DNA of 64,000 nt from Nemopilema nomurai (GCA_003864495.1 ML133475.1:383435-447434); one strand, 5' to 3'. Positions 46,702-61,700 are shown, counted from the stretch's first letter. Numbers and translations are program-made. The notes: a model not told the origin generated them from the letters alone.

Positions 46702-49700
46702 TTAGTTGTCTAGTTGACACAGCAAAGCCACGCCCCGATTTATCCAGTGCCTCTCATCCTTGTTGCTTGGCAACGCTATGTACATAACAAAGTTCGTGGA
46801 ATGCCCAGTGGTGGAGAGTGTGCCGCGCCGCGCTGTTGTTTTGTAGACTGGGCACGTGTAGCACGGCCTCGCTTGGAACTTTTTCTTTTCACCCGGTTTT
46901 ATCCAAATCTTGACTTGAATTAAGGACAAAGCTAGTGACGATTCTTGTAAAGATTGCAAAAAGTCACACCCGTAAATCGTAAAAATTTTTTATTTACTAA
47001 TTGTAATCGTCAAACCGTTTTTGTCCACATCCTCATTCCCTTTGTCACATTTAGTCGAGTTTGGGTAGGAATTTGGCATTACTTTTACAGCGGAACAGAC
47101 ACATACAGCTGCAATATGTCGCTTTAAGGACAGAAGGCAATGAACACTCGGGATGATAGGAATGATTAAGAAATTAAGTTTGGTATGCAGCATGATAGAT
47201 ACTTTCGACAGTAATCTAACGCGCTGTCGATATCCATTTGTCGTCATATGCGTCAGAATTACATGTAATAAAGTCGTAATCAAGTCGGCCGGACTTTATT
47301 ATAAACACAGACAATTAGGGCATTCGCTTAATTGGGCGTACGACTTTTAAAAACTGGAATTTACGTCAATGTTGAACTGTACATGTAAGAGTGTTCTTAG
47401 CTTACATTCAATGTATTGTGAACTAATGTTTTCTTTGTGCATCTATGAAAAGTTGGGATGGCAAAAACAACATGAAGCAGGAAAGGATACATTTGGCATT
47501 TCGTCGTAAAGAATTTTCGGACTCGATTCCCCAATCACTTTTTCTTCCATGTCCCACTTGGCTCCTTCGATGAATAGACCCTAAAAATTCCAGGGTCACG
47601 TTTTGAGGAAGTGTAGAAATTTTAATGGAAAAACAATATTATAAAAAGAAGGAAGAAAGATTGTTATGGATGAAGTATTGGGTTGAATTTCAGATGAGGA
47701 AACATTTGGCATAAAATTTGTTACATAAAGCGGTTTATATTAAATAAGCAAGTTAAATAAATACCAGTACACAAACACTGCAGTGTACGATACCAGCTAG
47801 AAACTCATAATGATAAGGGTGCCCATTACTCCACTATAATAAAGCTCCTAATAAAGATTGCAATGCAATATATCTTAATTAAGTCACTCCTTTTTCCTAG
47901 CGAAATGGTGTGAACAGGCTGCGTACGTTTTGCAATCAGACCCTTACCCTCACGAAGGCGCCATTCTCCGGCTTGTGATCCATAGCCCCATGGCAGTCCA
48001 TAATGTCAAACTCAAACCCGATGTGGTCAATGGGAATCTTGAACTTCCTTGCAAAGTTCTGGGCCACACCTAAATGTCAATACAAAAGTGAATATAGGTC
48101 TAGCGGTAATAATCATAGTAACAATTCGGAGTTCAGGACGGTTGTTGAATTTCAAAACGAGGCATTTCAAAACGAGGCATTTCAAAACGAGGCTCGCAGT
48201 TACCTGTAAGGAATGATTGCGTGAAGTAAAATCCTGATACCCAGAACACATTTGGCGAGCCATTTTCAATCCAATCTTGGAAAAACTTCAGTCTACAAGA
48301 AAAAGATTTCTCTATGATGTTTACAGTAGCACTTTGAACTAGCATGTACAGAACACGACACAACTTAATGGCGATAAAACAGCATTGGGCTAGGGTCAAT
48401 CAGAATGAAATTATCGTTGCATTTCGTAAGAGCCAATTTTTGCTTAGTAGAGATGGCTTTTTACCACTTATCCGCAAATCGTATGCTTAAAAGAGACTAA
48501 TACGAGTTTCATTTAATTAAAAATTAATTCTAGCCACCAATTTTAATTGAAACTCAAAATATCTTTCTCAAAAATTCTATTCGCGTAATAGGCTACGGTA
48601 TAAAAAGCAATCAGTATGGGGGGACTAAGATCTGGAAACAAAAGCTCCAATTCAGCACTTGATCATCTTTCCCCGCCAAATTTGTTTCTCAAAAAGCTTC
48701 CACTCGCACCATAGACCACAGTTCCACAATAAACCGATATTTAGCAAAATAAGGAATATCAACAGTAGCTCAAATTCAATATATGTGCTTTCCCCACCAG
48801 CTCCTCACGCATGCATATTGAGTTTACTAAGGTCTCAACTTTAATACGATACCAAGTGAACAATGATAGGCTGAAGAACCGTAGCATTGCAGTGGAGAAA
48901 GTATTGATTGTTTCGCTTCTCAAGTACCTTTCAAGGAGATCGATGATGTAGCTGCCAAGAGGTTTGAGTGATGGGTAGGACTTGGCTGCCCAAACAGCCG
49001 GAACCTTGCCAATCAACATGTTGTTGAAAACATCTTCTAACTCTGAGGACATGACGACCAGACCCTAAAGAAAGAATCGAAATCATGCAGCAATGTAAGT
49101 GAGAGAATATTTGAAGCAACGTTATTCTGGATGCTATAGGTGGAGATGGGGAGGGTATTCAGTTCTGTAGCACTACAAAGCTGAGTATTCGATTCCCCAT
49201 GATTAGCAGCATTTGTCGCTTAGCTTATAAAAGTTATACGATTTATAAATAGATTTATGCCAAGTCTTGGTTGAGATGCATGGTGGGGATCTAGGTGATG
49301 TTATTCAATGGTGAATCGTATTCAACACAGGCGTGCCTAAAAATGTAGGGGATACATCGTTAATTTTCACATCTATGAAGATACAACGAGACCCACCTTG
49401 ATGGCCTTTTGGATATTCTTCAAAGTTGAAACAACGACCTCCGTCAATCTGTTGAATCGAATGAGCTCTTGCCGTAGCACAGTGTTCATCGATTCTGTAT
49501 ACTGCACTGGGTATTTCTCAATCACCATCTCCAGGTCATACGGGGGTGGGAACTTGGCCAATATGTCGGCTGCAAGATCTGCGACAGTTTCGGCGGAAGA
49601 CTTGCCACCACCGTCACTTTGGCGTGGTAGAGTCAGCAGAATGCAGTCAAAGAGCTGAAATGAGTGAGATGATTAGAATGACCAGGCTCATTTCAACGTT

Positions 49701-52700
49701 GCTAACTTGCTTCTTCTTTGATAAAGGAACTATTGGTGATGGTATTTTGTCTTGGCATGGTGTATATTCGGCTCATATACTTTGTGATATCATACAGAAA
49801 AACAGTTTATGTTTCGTTTTGGCAAGCGCAATTTAGTGAAAGTTTTTGCTGCTTAATTAAAAAACAAACCATAACATTTAGTAAATCCCTATAAAATTTA
49901 GAAAATACAGTGTAGTGAAATTTTTGCAAACGTATTAAAAAAGAATCTGGATGCTAGGTAAAGATCTTTTCTTTTGCTGTGCATTGAAACTATGCTCACG
50001 GAGTTTACAACCCATTCTCGTTTACAACCAAGAAAACTCGATTGCTTGCGGCTCAAGTTGGTTCGTGGAATTCTAGGCTCACCTCTTGCGTCTCCTTCTG
50101 GTCCTTTGTGATGTCAGCGTTCTCGTGGAGACCAAACACTTCCGGGTGCGGATTGAGCGGCAGGTCCCGGATGTACTCCAAGTAGCTGTCGTATGCGCCT
50201 TTGGCAGGGGCGTAGTATGTGCCACTTGGGGAGAATCTGCCGACGCGGAAGAAGCACATGGTGTCACGGAGATCTCAGACTGCTAACTATGCCTAGCATT
50301 ATGACTACAAATTTACGTCATTGATGTTTCGCAGCCAATCAATCTGTTTACGACAATCTGGTGTTTTTCGATCCATGACTGACTATTTATTTTTGCCATT
50401 TTCATGGCGATGTCAGCTTTTGGCCATTTCCGACGCTTGCATATTCTGAGGAGTGTCGGACAAAAAAGTGCTATCCGTACAAAAAAGTACAAAAAGTGCT
50501 TCAAGTCTTCAAGTATGTAATGTCTAAAGTAATGTTTCCACTTTTTCTCGCAATTGTGAAGTTTTGTACCAAGAAATATTTCTTCATACATTTATATATT
50601 CAGGATCGACACGGCGAGGTTTAGGAAACCCCGAATTCTTATGTTAAACACGTGCCTTTCGTAAGCAAATTTCAATAGGATATATATATATGATCAGACT
50701 GCAATAATTAGAGTATGTTGTAAGTACAAACAAGTTTCAGACGAAAAACAAACAACAAAAGAATCTTTACCTGTAGGCGTCGTTGCCAACGATATCTTCA
50801 CACACAAAAATTGACAAGATGGAAAGAAGGAGGCGTCTGTCTTTGTCATCAGTGACACGCCCCCCATAGTTGCATTCCCCAAACAGATAGGTGAGTGCTT
50901 CGAGAGGCAGCTCGTTGTACTCATTCAGGAACATCTGGGGAAAAAGCAGATCAATAAAGTCAACAAACAAATCAACATTGTACTTAACTGGAAACTCATT
51001 ACCACATTACTAGCATTAGTGACATAGACTAGCAAAGATGCTTATTGCATTAGCTAGATAGGCCTAATCGCTGCAACGAACTCTGCTTGGTAAATAGAGT
51101 TAATATCTCTATGGGTTGGTATTTTACACTGAAGAGAGAAAAGCAAAAAGGCGAGAACCTGTAGCTGCCGCATGCTGATCCTCAAATCTGATTCGTTGAA
51201 CTCGTACGGGATGTTCCATCCGAGTGGCCCAAACTTCCGTCGCTCCTGCACGAGCGCATGGAAAAAGCACAGACCAAACAGCATCTTCTCCCACTCTCTG
51301 GGTTTGTCGCAAGCGGTGAAAAATGACGGGTCTGAAATGGGGTCGTTGAGGTAGGACCGCAAAACATTGGCGCGGAGTCCTTTCGGGGGTTCATTTGTCA
51401 TTTTCACACCTGGAATGCGAAGAAACTGTAAACATCGAGGCGTGGTGTAATGATTCCTTGAGGCCCTGTTCACACGATACCGGATTCATTTCGTATCGGA
51501 TTCACTCCTGTTCACACGATACCGGATTCATTTCGTATCGGATTCACTCCTGTTCACACGACGGCGCTACGCTCCAACAGCGCTCCCATTATCTATTGTC
51601 TTTCATGCAGTAGGCTGGCAACGTAGAAGCTGTCATTTCGAAACAGAGGTTCCGGAGCGAAACCGTATCGGATTCATGCGTTCACACGAGCTCAAAAGCG
51701 ATCCGATATTATTCCATTCCACATTCACAGCGGAATGGTTTGACTCCGCAAAAACGATACGGAGCGTATCGGATTCAAGCGTCATCGTGTGAACAGAAGG
51801 CCTATCCGATATGAAAAGCGATTCGATACGAAGTGAACCCGGTATCGTGTGAACAGGGCCTGAGAGACACCTCTCATCCAGCACATTTTACTTACAAATA
51901 CTAATGACAACTACCCAGATTAGCAAACCATTGATTTATAATCTCATAGGGAGTATAGTGTTTTTCTAATATTCAAGCTGAACTTTAAATTCAGTTCAAA
52001 CATAAGATCTCACCGTTTTGGAGAATCGAAACTGGAAAATCTGGCGATGGGTAGCTTGTCAACCACAGTCTGAAATTCTCATGAGTGTTTTCTGGCACAA
52101 TCACCTCCTCACATGTCTTCTCTAGGGTAGGCATCCAGCTCGTGGCAAGATGGCAGTTTTGCAAGACAACCCATGTTCCTGCAACCAAGGCCTTTTCGAT
52201 CATCTTCGCTGCTATAGGGCCCTGTTGAAAAAGGCAGTTTAAATGGGCTGGTTATTTTGAAGCGTATTAGACATTATGCTATTTGAAGCGTATTATACAT
52301 TAATTTTGCTTGTTTTGTTATCTTATGTTATCTTGTTTTAATTATGCCATTTCTTACAAAATCATAACGATAAATAGAGACACAGATTGTTTCTTTGAAG
52401 AGGAGACATTGGAATTCTCTGCAAAACGGTTTTACTCAAACATTTCAAAATGCAGCGAAATCGCAATGTCCTCTAAATAAGCCAGACATTAAAGTACTTT
52501 CTTAAAAAATCTACTGACAAAAATAAAGAATTTAAATACATGTTGATCAGCTGCACTGAGTTCACGGCTGTCAAAGGCAAAATATCATAATGGTTTGGTT
52601 TTAGCTAAACATGTATTAGATCAATTTACCTGTCCTTGTCCGAGAGAAATGCTCTGCACTTTGTCTCCTCCAAAGCCGCGACTTTCGGCGAACTTCAACA

Positions 52701-55700
52701 AAGCTGCCATTGGGTCTGCCCCAGGGGACAGCACGAAGATCAAAGGAGTCGTGCAGCTAGCATCGTTGAAGCTTAAAGGCAGGTTGAAAGTAGGCGGCTC
52801 GATATACGTACGGCCCATGTGATCAACGATGAACTCCTACAATCGCAATCATGACCAATCACAACGTGATCGTTCTCAACATGATCAATCGCTACATGAT
52901 CTAATGCAATCGTAATCAATCACAACTTGATCAATGGCAACGTGATCAATCTTTACGTGATCAAACGCGATCATGATCAATTACAGCGTGATCAATGTCA
53001 ACGTGATCACTCACAACGTGATCAATCACAAAAAATTTATCAATCACAACGTGATCAATCACAAAAATGATCAATCACAACGTGATCAATCACAAAAATG
53101 ATCAATCGCCATATTATCAATCACAATCATGCTTCGTTATTTGAAAGTTAATAAACCAATATCAAGGGAAGTAGTAAACTGGCAGTGAATATGTACAACA
53201 AGAATCCACTTTTTCTTTCACTTCTGCTGCCTAATCTTAGCTCTCTAAAGCCTTTACCAACAGACAACCCAGTATACTTCGTGTAAACAAGCAATATCAA
53301 GGCATGCCCCATTTAGTAAACTGAACAGTAAAAAGCTGAATGAAAAAATGAAATGACTGGCTTGCACTTGACTCCTGCATTGAAAACAAACCAAGAAACC
53401 CAATACGAGATCTGAGTTCACTGCAGTTAGCGCTTTTCTGTCATGAAATTAGTTAGTTGTAATTAGATTCGATGCATGAAAATTCTAGCGGTTGAGGCTA
53501 CAACAACAAGAAACTTTTGCCAAAAATCGTTTACATAAACATGAAATTTACCTGAACTGCTGGTACAATCTTGTCGGGTCGCAGACAACGAAGGATGACC
53601 ATTCTGGGATAAAAAATTATTAATGGATGAAAAGGAAAAGCAAAAATAATGAAAAAATCAACAAGCATTTTCTGGTGTGCAATATAGTACGTGAATACAT
53701 GACAGATTGTTGTGATGCAAAAAGACGCTGCCTTACCAAAATGGTGAACAGAATAGGGGTGAGAATGGATCATGGTGAAATTTACCTGTCAAGGCCTTGA
53801 AGTTTCAACTCCCATGGGTCAGGCAGCTTCTCGAAGTGCGGCGATGCCGAGTCATAGAAAGTGCGCCACCCAGGGTTGCTGATGTCTGAAATTATAATAG
53901 ATGACGTCATGTATTGCGGAACGCCGTAGGAGGATATTGGAGTACCAATGTACCAAATACGAGATTGAGGGAATGTACCAGGGTGTTTTGGCAGGATTTA
54001 GTTGATTATAGAACAAGGGTTTGTGGAGCAAAGCCCGAAGGAGTTGGCATAATAAGGCTGCTGAATGCTACCCTTTCTCCATGTATTTGATTCGGTTTAC
54101 ATTACTACGAAAGGCAACAAATCAAAATACCCTACTCAGTAGCTTAAAATCAGAAAGCAATTCAAATTGTTATTGAAGACTAAATGCAGGTCAACAAATA
54201 TAGAAATACAATGATCCACATGGGAGGTTGAAGCCTACCATTCATAAGTCCTTTGAGGTTGGGCAAATCGGAAGCACGTACAATTTCCGACCAGGACTTC
54301 TCGTTCAGCCATTCCGCGCATGGATTCGGGTGAGGGTTATCTAGTGCCAGGCCTCCAGTCAGAAGAAACCGCCAGACATGGTCATCAACCTCGTCCCTAT
54401 GGATAACAAATTTCATTTCTTCTCAATAAAGTAAGGCTATGCTTGAAACGAAAGTAGTTGCCATAAAAAAGTATCTTGTCAGAACTAAACTGCAGATAAT
54501 ACTATGTGAAATAAATTAACTCCAGATATAAAAAGCAATAAACCAACTGAATCAGGCGATAGGAGTTGCCAGATTATTATACAACTGTTTTTTTTACAAA
54601 ATACGACACGTCTTACGAATAAGACATCATTAACAGTTTCAAATTTAATAATTTTCCATCGAGCCACTAAATCTCTACCAAAATGCGTCGCCCTCACCTT
54701 GCCTTGAGTATATTGATGGTTAGTAAAAATGAAAATAGCAGTTTGTCCTTCTCGAACAAGGAACGGCAGACATTTGAATAAATGCTTTGCGTAAAGTGAT
54801 CGTTGAGATTTTCAATTCTGGTCGACAGATCCGATGATTTTTTGCTATTCTCGATGGACTGTTAAAGTAATAAAAGCTGAGTTTAACATTTTCCATAACG
54901 AAAAACAATGTAAAACATACTGTAAGTCATAATGTCTGTAATATTGTACTTAAAGATAAAAAATTAAATTAACAAGTTGCTTATCATTGGCAAGAGATTT
55001 GCAAAAAGTGCCGCATGCGTCAAGGGAAAGTGTCTCCCGTGTATTAATTGAAAAGTGCATCTAGCGCGTAGAAAAATGCTCACATGGCCTTAATATTAAA
55101 AGAAGAGAGAGGGCACCCTTTACAGACCAATGTCCTTTTGCAAATACGCATAAGTTGAAGCGAGCTATAATTCGATAGTTTGACGAATCTTCCTTTCGGT
55201 TCAGTGTTCTATTCCACATTTTCCGCTTTGTTTCAGATGACCACCCAGCAAATGCAAGCAAGGTTACAATGCCCTAGCTACGCGTTTATCGATAAGACTG
55301 TATACTTGCCATCAAATAAAGATTTATGAACCAAGTCAAGGAGTATTGGTACATTGGCTCGATGTTTGCCAGGTCTGAGATGCAGAAGAATAGAATGGCC
55401 GAGTGATTCGCCACTGGCTGGTAGCCATTTCTCGTCTCGTCAATTTCTTTCTCCGTAGCAGTGGCGATTTCCTGGAAAAAGTCGAAGTGAAAGAAATATG
55501 CAAAAATCATTGAGCTCTCTAACTACGGTCTAGATAAAATGTATAGTACAATTCGTGTGATAGACCATATATATGAAGATGTTGTAAAGGAGCTACTCTT
55601 TCAAAATGATTCAAAAGCCTTAGGGGTGTTCCAAGGGTAAGAAAAGTATAATTTAGTGTAACGGGACATTTCCTCAAAAGATTAAAGACATTTCCTTCTT

Positions 55701-58700
55701 AATAAATTTTAAATGGACACTCAAAGTTTTTAGGGCATTTCGAAAAATTGTGCAACGCACTTGACGTTGGCACATCAAAACTGCGCTAAAATGAATTTTT
55801 TGTATCTTCTATTTTTGGATAGAGATAATCTTGATGTTGAGTCTGATTTTAGGACAGAATATATAGAAACATGTTAGATTGAAGCTGTACAGTAAAAACC
55901 ACATCATTCACGTTGGCGAGCGAGGACAATGCGCCCCCATAGCTGGCTATAAAATTGCACCGAGTAGCCCTGGCAATTACAACGTCTTCGTAGTACCAAC
56001 TCGCTATCAGCTGATAAGAGGAATCAAGAGGTTGGGAGGCATCGCTTACCTGTTTAGCCGAGATTTCCTCCGACAAAACTTTCGATGAAGATAGAATTTT
56101 AATGGCTGTTTCATCCTCCAAGATATTGCCCTAAGAAAATTGATTCTAGCTGAGGCGATGATACATACATACATAAACACAAATCACTTCAAAGTCTGGC
56201 AGCCAAAATGCAGAAATAAATTACTTTTAACATTGGCTTTCCTTAAATAGACTCGAAAGCTGCATTGAAACTTAGAATATGAAATTAAATAGAATACGAA
56301 GAAAAATATGGAATTAGAATATAAAGAAGAATATGAAATAAAGTAACATCAAAGAAGACGAGAATAGTTCTGAAGATTTAAAAAAAGGCTAAATGACTTA
56401 CTTCTGACGTTGAAAGTACCTCCAGAATTTTGTCTTCGATTTCCTTGAGCTAGAACATGTATATTCAAACGTTTAAACGATGAAAAAACTCCTATCAACT
56501 GACTGCCTATTTACTACATGTCTTTTGCTGCACCTTTTACTTAGTATCCGATCTTAACCCCCCCCCCCATTCTAACCAAACCCTTTTTTTGATATATTGA
56601 ATAGAAACACTGCGGTGATTACCTGCTTTTTGTTTGCAGCGCTTTCTAGAATCAGTTTGTTCTTCTTCTCCTCCAGCTCTGGCTTTTCCTTCGCTGCGAC
56701 GATGCCAAGAAGCTGGTCTTCCAAGCCGAGTGGCGTAATCATAAAGTTCAACACCGTTACCTGAAATACATGGCAGCTTTAGTTGTGCAGGCTTATATGG
56801 AGAATAATTTGGCATGAAAATAGTTAAATATAGAGTTAAAGCACGAATACTGCAATTAGCCATCAAACGTGGTCCTGCACTACATGCATGACAACATGAA
56901 AAATTACAAGAACTACTTTTCTTTCCCTTCATGTACATAAACAAACCACCCCTTGTTAAATACGACGAGAGGCTCCTTGTAGAAGCACGATTATCGCTGT
57001 TCCAGAACATAACACAAAGTGTTGATAAGAATCTAGCAATCAGTTTCCGAAAGATTTCCCACCTGTCTGCTAGCTAGTCAAAATACAGTACTGTTTGGGG
57101 AAGAAAAGGGACAAAAACTAACACTGAAAATTGTAAACAACAACAATACTAGAGTCATATAATGCTTATATGACATGAAATGACATGTCATGACTTGACA
57201 AATGCAACAGTGAAGTCAACCAACCTTGACCGAGACTTCTGGCAGGTAATGAGGGTTTCTCAGCCTCGTGGTTATGTAAAATCTGAATTCATTCGAATAT
57301 TCGATCACATTTTCTCCGATTTTGATGTACTGCAAAAGACAGGAAAGCCTTATCAAATGAAGGGTAATAACATATCGTTGCACACACTAGCAGATCTAGT
57401 TATTGACAAATGAAGCTATTGGCAACATGCACCGGGGTAACCATGCTTGGGTGACGCTTCTGTCAGCTGCTTGGGAATGTTGTAAGTGCTTACATCACCA
57501 TTATAGATAATCAAGTCATTGAGATTGAAGAACCTAATCAAGTCGATCACTGATGATGATTAATGATTATAGCTGGAATCAAATTGCAAGCATACGAAAC
57601 GTCAATTGCCAATGCAATGGAATAGCTTAAAGTCATACCTCTACCCCAGCTTGCTTGAATGTCTGCTTTAGCAACAAGGGCTCCAGCATCGGATCCAATT
57701 CTTCGCCAACATTTTCTAACAGGACAGGTGTTCCAAACTAAAAATAGGTTAAGTTGAATTAAAACTGTCATTTTACAATTTTCTTCTCAAAAGTTTCTGT
57801 AGAACATGAACACTGATGTTTATAATTTAATATAATTTGTCATAAAATCAAGTATATGATTTAGGTTGCACAAATCACATCAGTGTTTAATTCAACAAGA
57901 AGTAAGATTCATACAAGTGCATAATCAACAATCTGAAGAAATTAAAATCAGGTGAATGAGCCTCCACAACAATGACAAATAAAAGCCCTTTACAAGTACC
58001 TGAATAGCATTCTCAAGTGTCCTCGCGTAATTGGAATCTGACAGTTTGATGACATTTAAGCGGTTCTTTTTCTCAAGATTTTTGACCCACTTGTTGGCTT
58101 GGCCTATAATTCAAGTACCAGAGGTGAGTTGAGGAGAAACAGAGGAAAACATGTATTAAACAGACCAATTGTCAGTGGATAGTGGGAACATATCTAGAAA
58201 TTATTCATAATATTGAGGTCTCTGAGCAAAAATCATAGGCAGGTGCTCCATTTGGGGTCCCTTCATGATTCACAACTACTAAAGTTTGAAAGTTATCTAT
58301 TGATAACACATACTAATGAAGGACGGTGACATACGATTGAAAAATTGGTGGTGAGGACGATTTGGCACCAGAAAGCTTCGTTAAATTCTCCTATAAACGC
58401 CTCCTTCTTTTAAACGCCCCCTCCAAATATTCATAAATGTGAAACAAAAGCCTCAATCAAAATAAAAAAATTATGTAAACGTCTCATCAAAAGTAAAAAT
58501 TAAATAAATGCTCCCGGCGTTCATTGGAGGGTTAACAGTAATTTAGAGACATGCTACGGCGTCAATGGCGAATTGGTTCAAAAACAAGTGCGGAACCTTG
58601 TGGATCGATCATTAACGGCCATCTTCGTGTATTGTTGACGATAATTCCATTGTCGATTGAGAAGGAATCTACAGGCAGGCCAGCGATCTGCCATTCTCGT

Positions 58701-61700
58701 ATCTTGACTGGTTCGCCAAGCGTGGCACTCAGGGAAAACCCCTCAGAGCAAGGTATCTTTTCCTTCTTGCACAAAACAACCCAGTCTTTCACGCATTCCT
58801 GTAAAAGCCAAAATGACGTAACCAAAGTGATGTTAACCACGTGGTGTAGCCCATGTAATGCAACACGAGTGAAGAAAAACCAATAAAGGATGTCTTGATA
58901 CGGACATGCAAGTTGGGCCTTTGAAAAACAGTATTTACCAAAACAATTACTTCTAAGCGTGACAGGCACGGCGGAGCAGGGGGGGGGGGTTGGGGGAGGG
59001 GCTGAGGGGGCTTTAGCATCCCCACTTTTTGCAAAAAATGCCAAATATTAAGCAATAAACTACCAATAAAGCCTCTTTTTCAATGGTTTTAGCCCCCCCA
59101 CTTTTTTAGACCCCCCACTTTTGTCAACATTCCGCGGTGCCTGGCGTGAATGCGCCATTGAGAACTTCAGTGCGTTCCAAACACCGTCTTACTACAACCA
59201 AAAAGTCTCAAATTGTTGCAAAACCATACTGCACCTAGATGAAATTCACTTTGTGAAATCTCAACTTACATTTCTAAAGTCAACAGTGAATGCACCAAGA
59301 TAGGCCACGACGCCCGAAGACAAAAGAACATCTCCCGTCAGCTGCACGTATCTGTGAAATACGAAATGTCAAATTACAGACAACAAGCCTGGTTATCATT
59401 CTACATAGAAGCCTGGTTGTGATTCCATGTTGAAATTAGTAGCTTAGAAGCCTGCTGACCCTTCTTCTTGTTGAACTGCAGGTATCACTTACGCAGCGAT
59501 TGCATCTAATACGTTTGCAGGACTATCTAAAGCCCCTGTCATCAACAACTTTTCTGGTGACAAAGTAGAACTAGCGTCCAGTCCCATATGGTACGGTGTT
59601 AGTCCAGAGCGTTTAGTTCAAGTTTTCCAGTTAAAAAAAGATGCAAAATGATCCTGACCTTTCTCCAAGCGTCTTCGCAGTTTCTGTCCAACGACTTTTC
59701 TCTCCTCCCAAGCCACCAATCAGCTTCTCCGCCCTGTCCAACTTCTTGGAACACAAATCAATGTTCGCCTCCAACTCGGCCTTTTTCTTCGTCATCTTGT
59801 CTAACTCGTCATTCAAGGCTTGCAGTTTATCTGTAACCTAAACAATACAGAGTAAAAATTGGAGCTTTGGCTTCAACAAAAAGAAATGTTTTTTACGCTG
59901 ACTGCTCCTACAAAAGAATCCTTGAAGAACTAGCCTTGGCCCGAGGGAGAGGGACAAAATGTGCTGTATTGACAGGTCGTGGACGCAAAAACTATAGGCA
60001 TGACAGGTACCACAGCCTTTCAAGAGAGATAGACTTCATTGCATTGGCACTGCACCTCTCTGCTAAAGTTCCATCACTACCGTTAAAGGTCATGGTGCTA
60101 ATTGAAAGAAAGTTCTACGTTTGTGGGTCAGAGTAAATGAGCACCTCTTTCAGCTCAGCTCTTTTGGCGTTCAATTTATCCATTTGTATCTTCAAATCCG
60201 CTTCTGCTTCTGCCAGTTTCACCTTTCTTGGTGCTACAACCTGCACATCAAAGGAAAAGCCCTTTAAAATCTAGAAACAAATTTAGTACGGAGCAAGCTT
60301 GATTTCCCTAGAAAATAGCTTTGCTCGAGAAAGCTAAGACATGTTAACTTTTTTTTAGATTTTTATTAGGACAATTGAACATCAAGGAATCTACTTCGTG
60401 GCTTAAAAAATATGACATGGGATACATAGTGGATTTGACAGATAAAATTGTAAGGTAGCTACAAGAGATACCAGCTTGAAAAAGACCCATCTAGTGGGTA
60501 CATCTTGATACTTACCCTAGCAACTCTCTCATAACATTCCATGGCGCGAACCCATTTGCAGAGCCCTTCGCAGGCAGTAGACGCTTGCCTTACAACTTCA
60601 GGCACGAAGTCTTTATTCGTCATGTACCTTTGAGCAAAAAGAGGGAAGTGAGACTTTCGAGTAAGGTAACTCCAATGTCGTGGGGCCAAAATGACAATAC
60701 AAAATGTTATATGGACTTATTGGCAATAATTAATGTTATAGTGCCTAAATGACAATACGAAAAGTCATATGGAATAATTAACAATACGTAATATCATATG
60801 ACCTAATTGGCAGTATATTATGTCATACCGTCTAATTGACAATACGAAATGTAATACGGTCTAATTGACAATACGAAATGCTCTATGGCCTAATTGACAA
60901 TACGAAATTTAATACGGCCTAATTGACAATACGAAATGTAATACGGCCTAATTGGCAATACGAAATGCTCTATGACCTCATTGACAATACAAGATGCATT
61001 TATGACCAAATTTACAATAAGCTTTCAAGCCATACTCACTTGGCTCTGATCGTTTTCATTATGCTCGCGGGAATGTTGTCCTTGTCATAACTCTTCAACG
61101 AATCCAAAAACCTGAGGTCACCGAGGATTTTTTGAGAAGGGCCCCAGAAGTCTTCCACCATTTTGCCAGATCCCGAGGGATCAGGCTTCCGTTCTGGCTT
61201 CACGCTTTTCATAATGCACACCGCCTCCATTACAAGCTTAACAACTGCTGGAGGGTTCTAGACAAAAATGGAGCTTAGCTTTATCAGTACAGAAAGAAAC
61301 GCACACAAATGCTAGAAGCTGCACATCACAGAGATGTTTAACAAAGGCTGAAATTTTTGGAAATAAATTTTTGCTAGGATTGAAGTGCGAAGATTTCTAC
61401 TTGCATTAGAGGAGCCTTATATCATCATGGTGTAATAGATGTTTGACTGGCAGGCCTTTGTGGTCAAAGGTAAGACTAGGAAAGACGGTATCAGTAAACT
61501 GACCTTCATCGTCTTGACCATGCTGATGTCACTGGGCTTCAAGGTATTGAGAGCTGCCATCGCAGCCTCGAGTGCAGGCAATGCCTCGGCCAGTTCGCTT
61601 TCGCACTCGACTTTGATTTCCTTGGCGACCGTTGCCGCTTCATTCGCAACGGCTTCGTCAGCTGATACAACCTGGGGTTTACGAGAGAAACTTTAACTGA

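Noticed and set aside
52839..53132. Short spaced repeats considered as a CRISPR array
   Set aside because: The units are 15 bp, contiguous and degenerate, in an intron of an animal gene; this is a minisatellite. The same applies to 60685-61020.
57180..57413. Plus-strand 77-codon frame
   Set aside because: It is antisense to the dynein exon 57329-57225, which matches the family on the minus strand.
58799..59044. Upstream part of the long minus-strand frame at 58562-59044
   Set aside because: It reads through the intron; the splice acceptor before 58798 and dynein homology show only 58798-58597 is exon.
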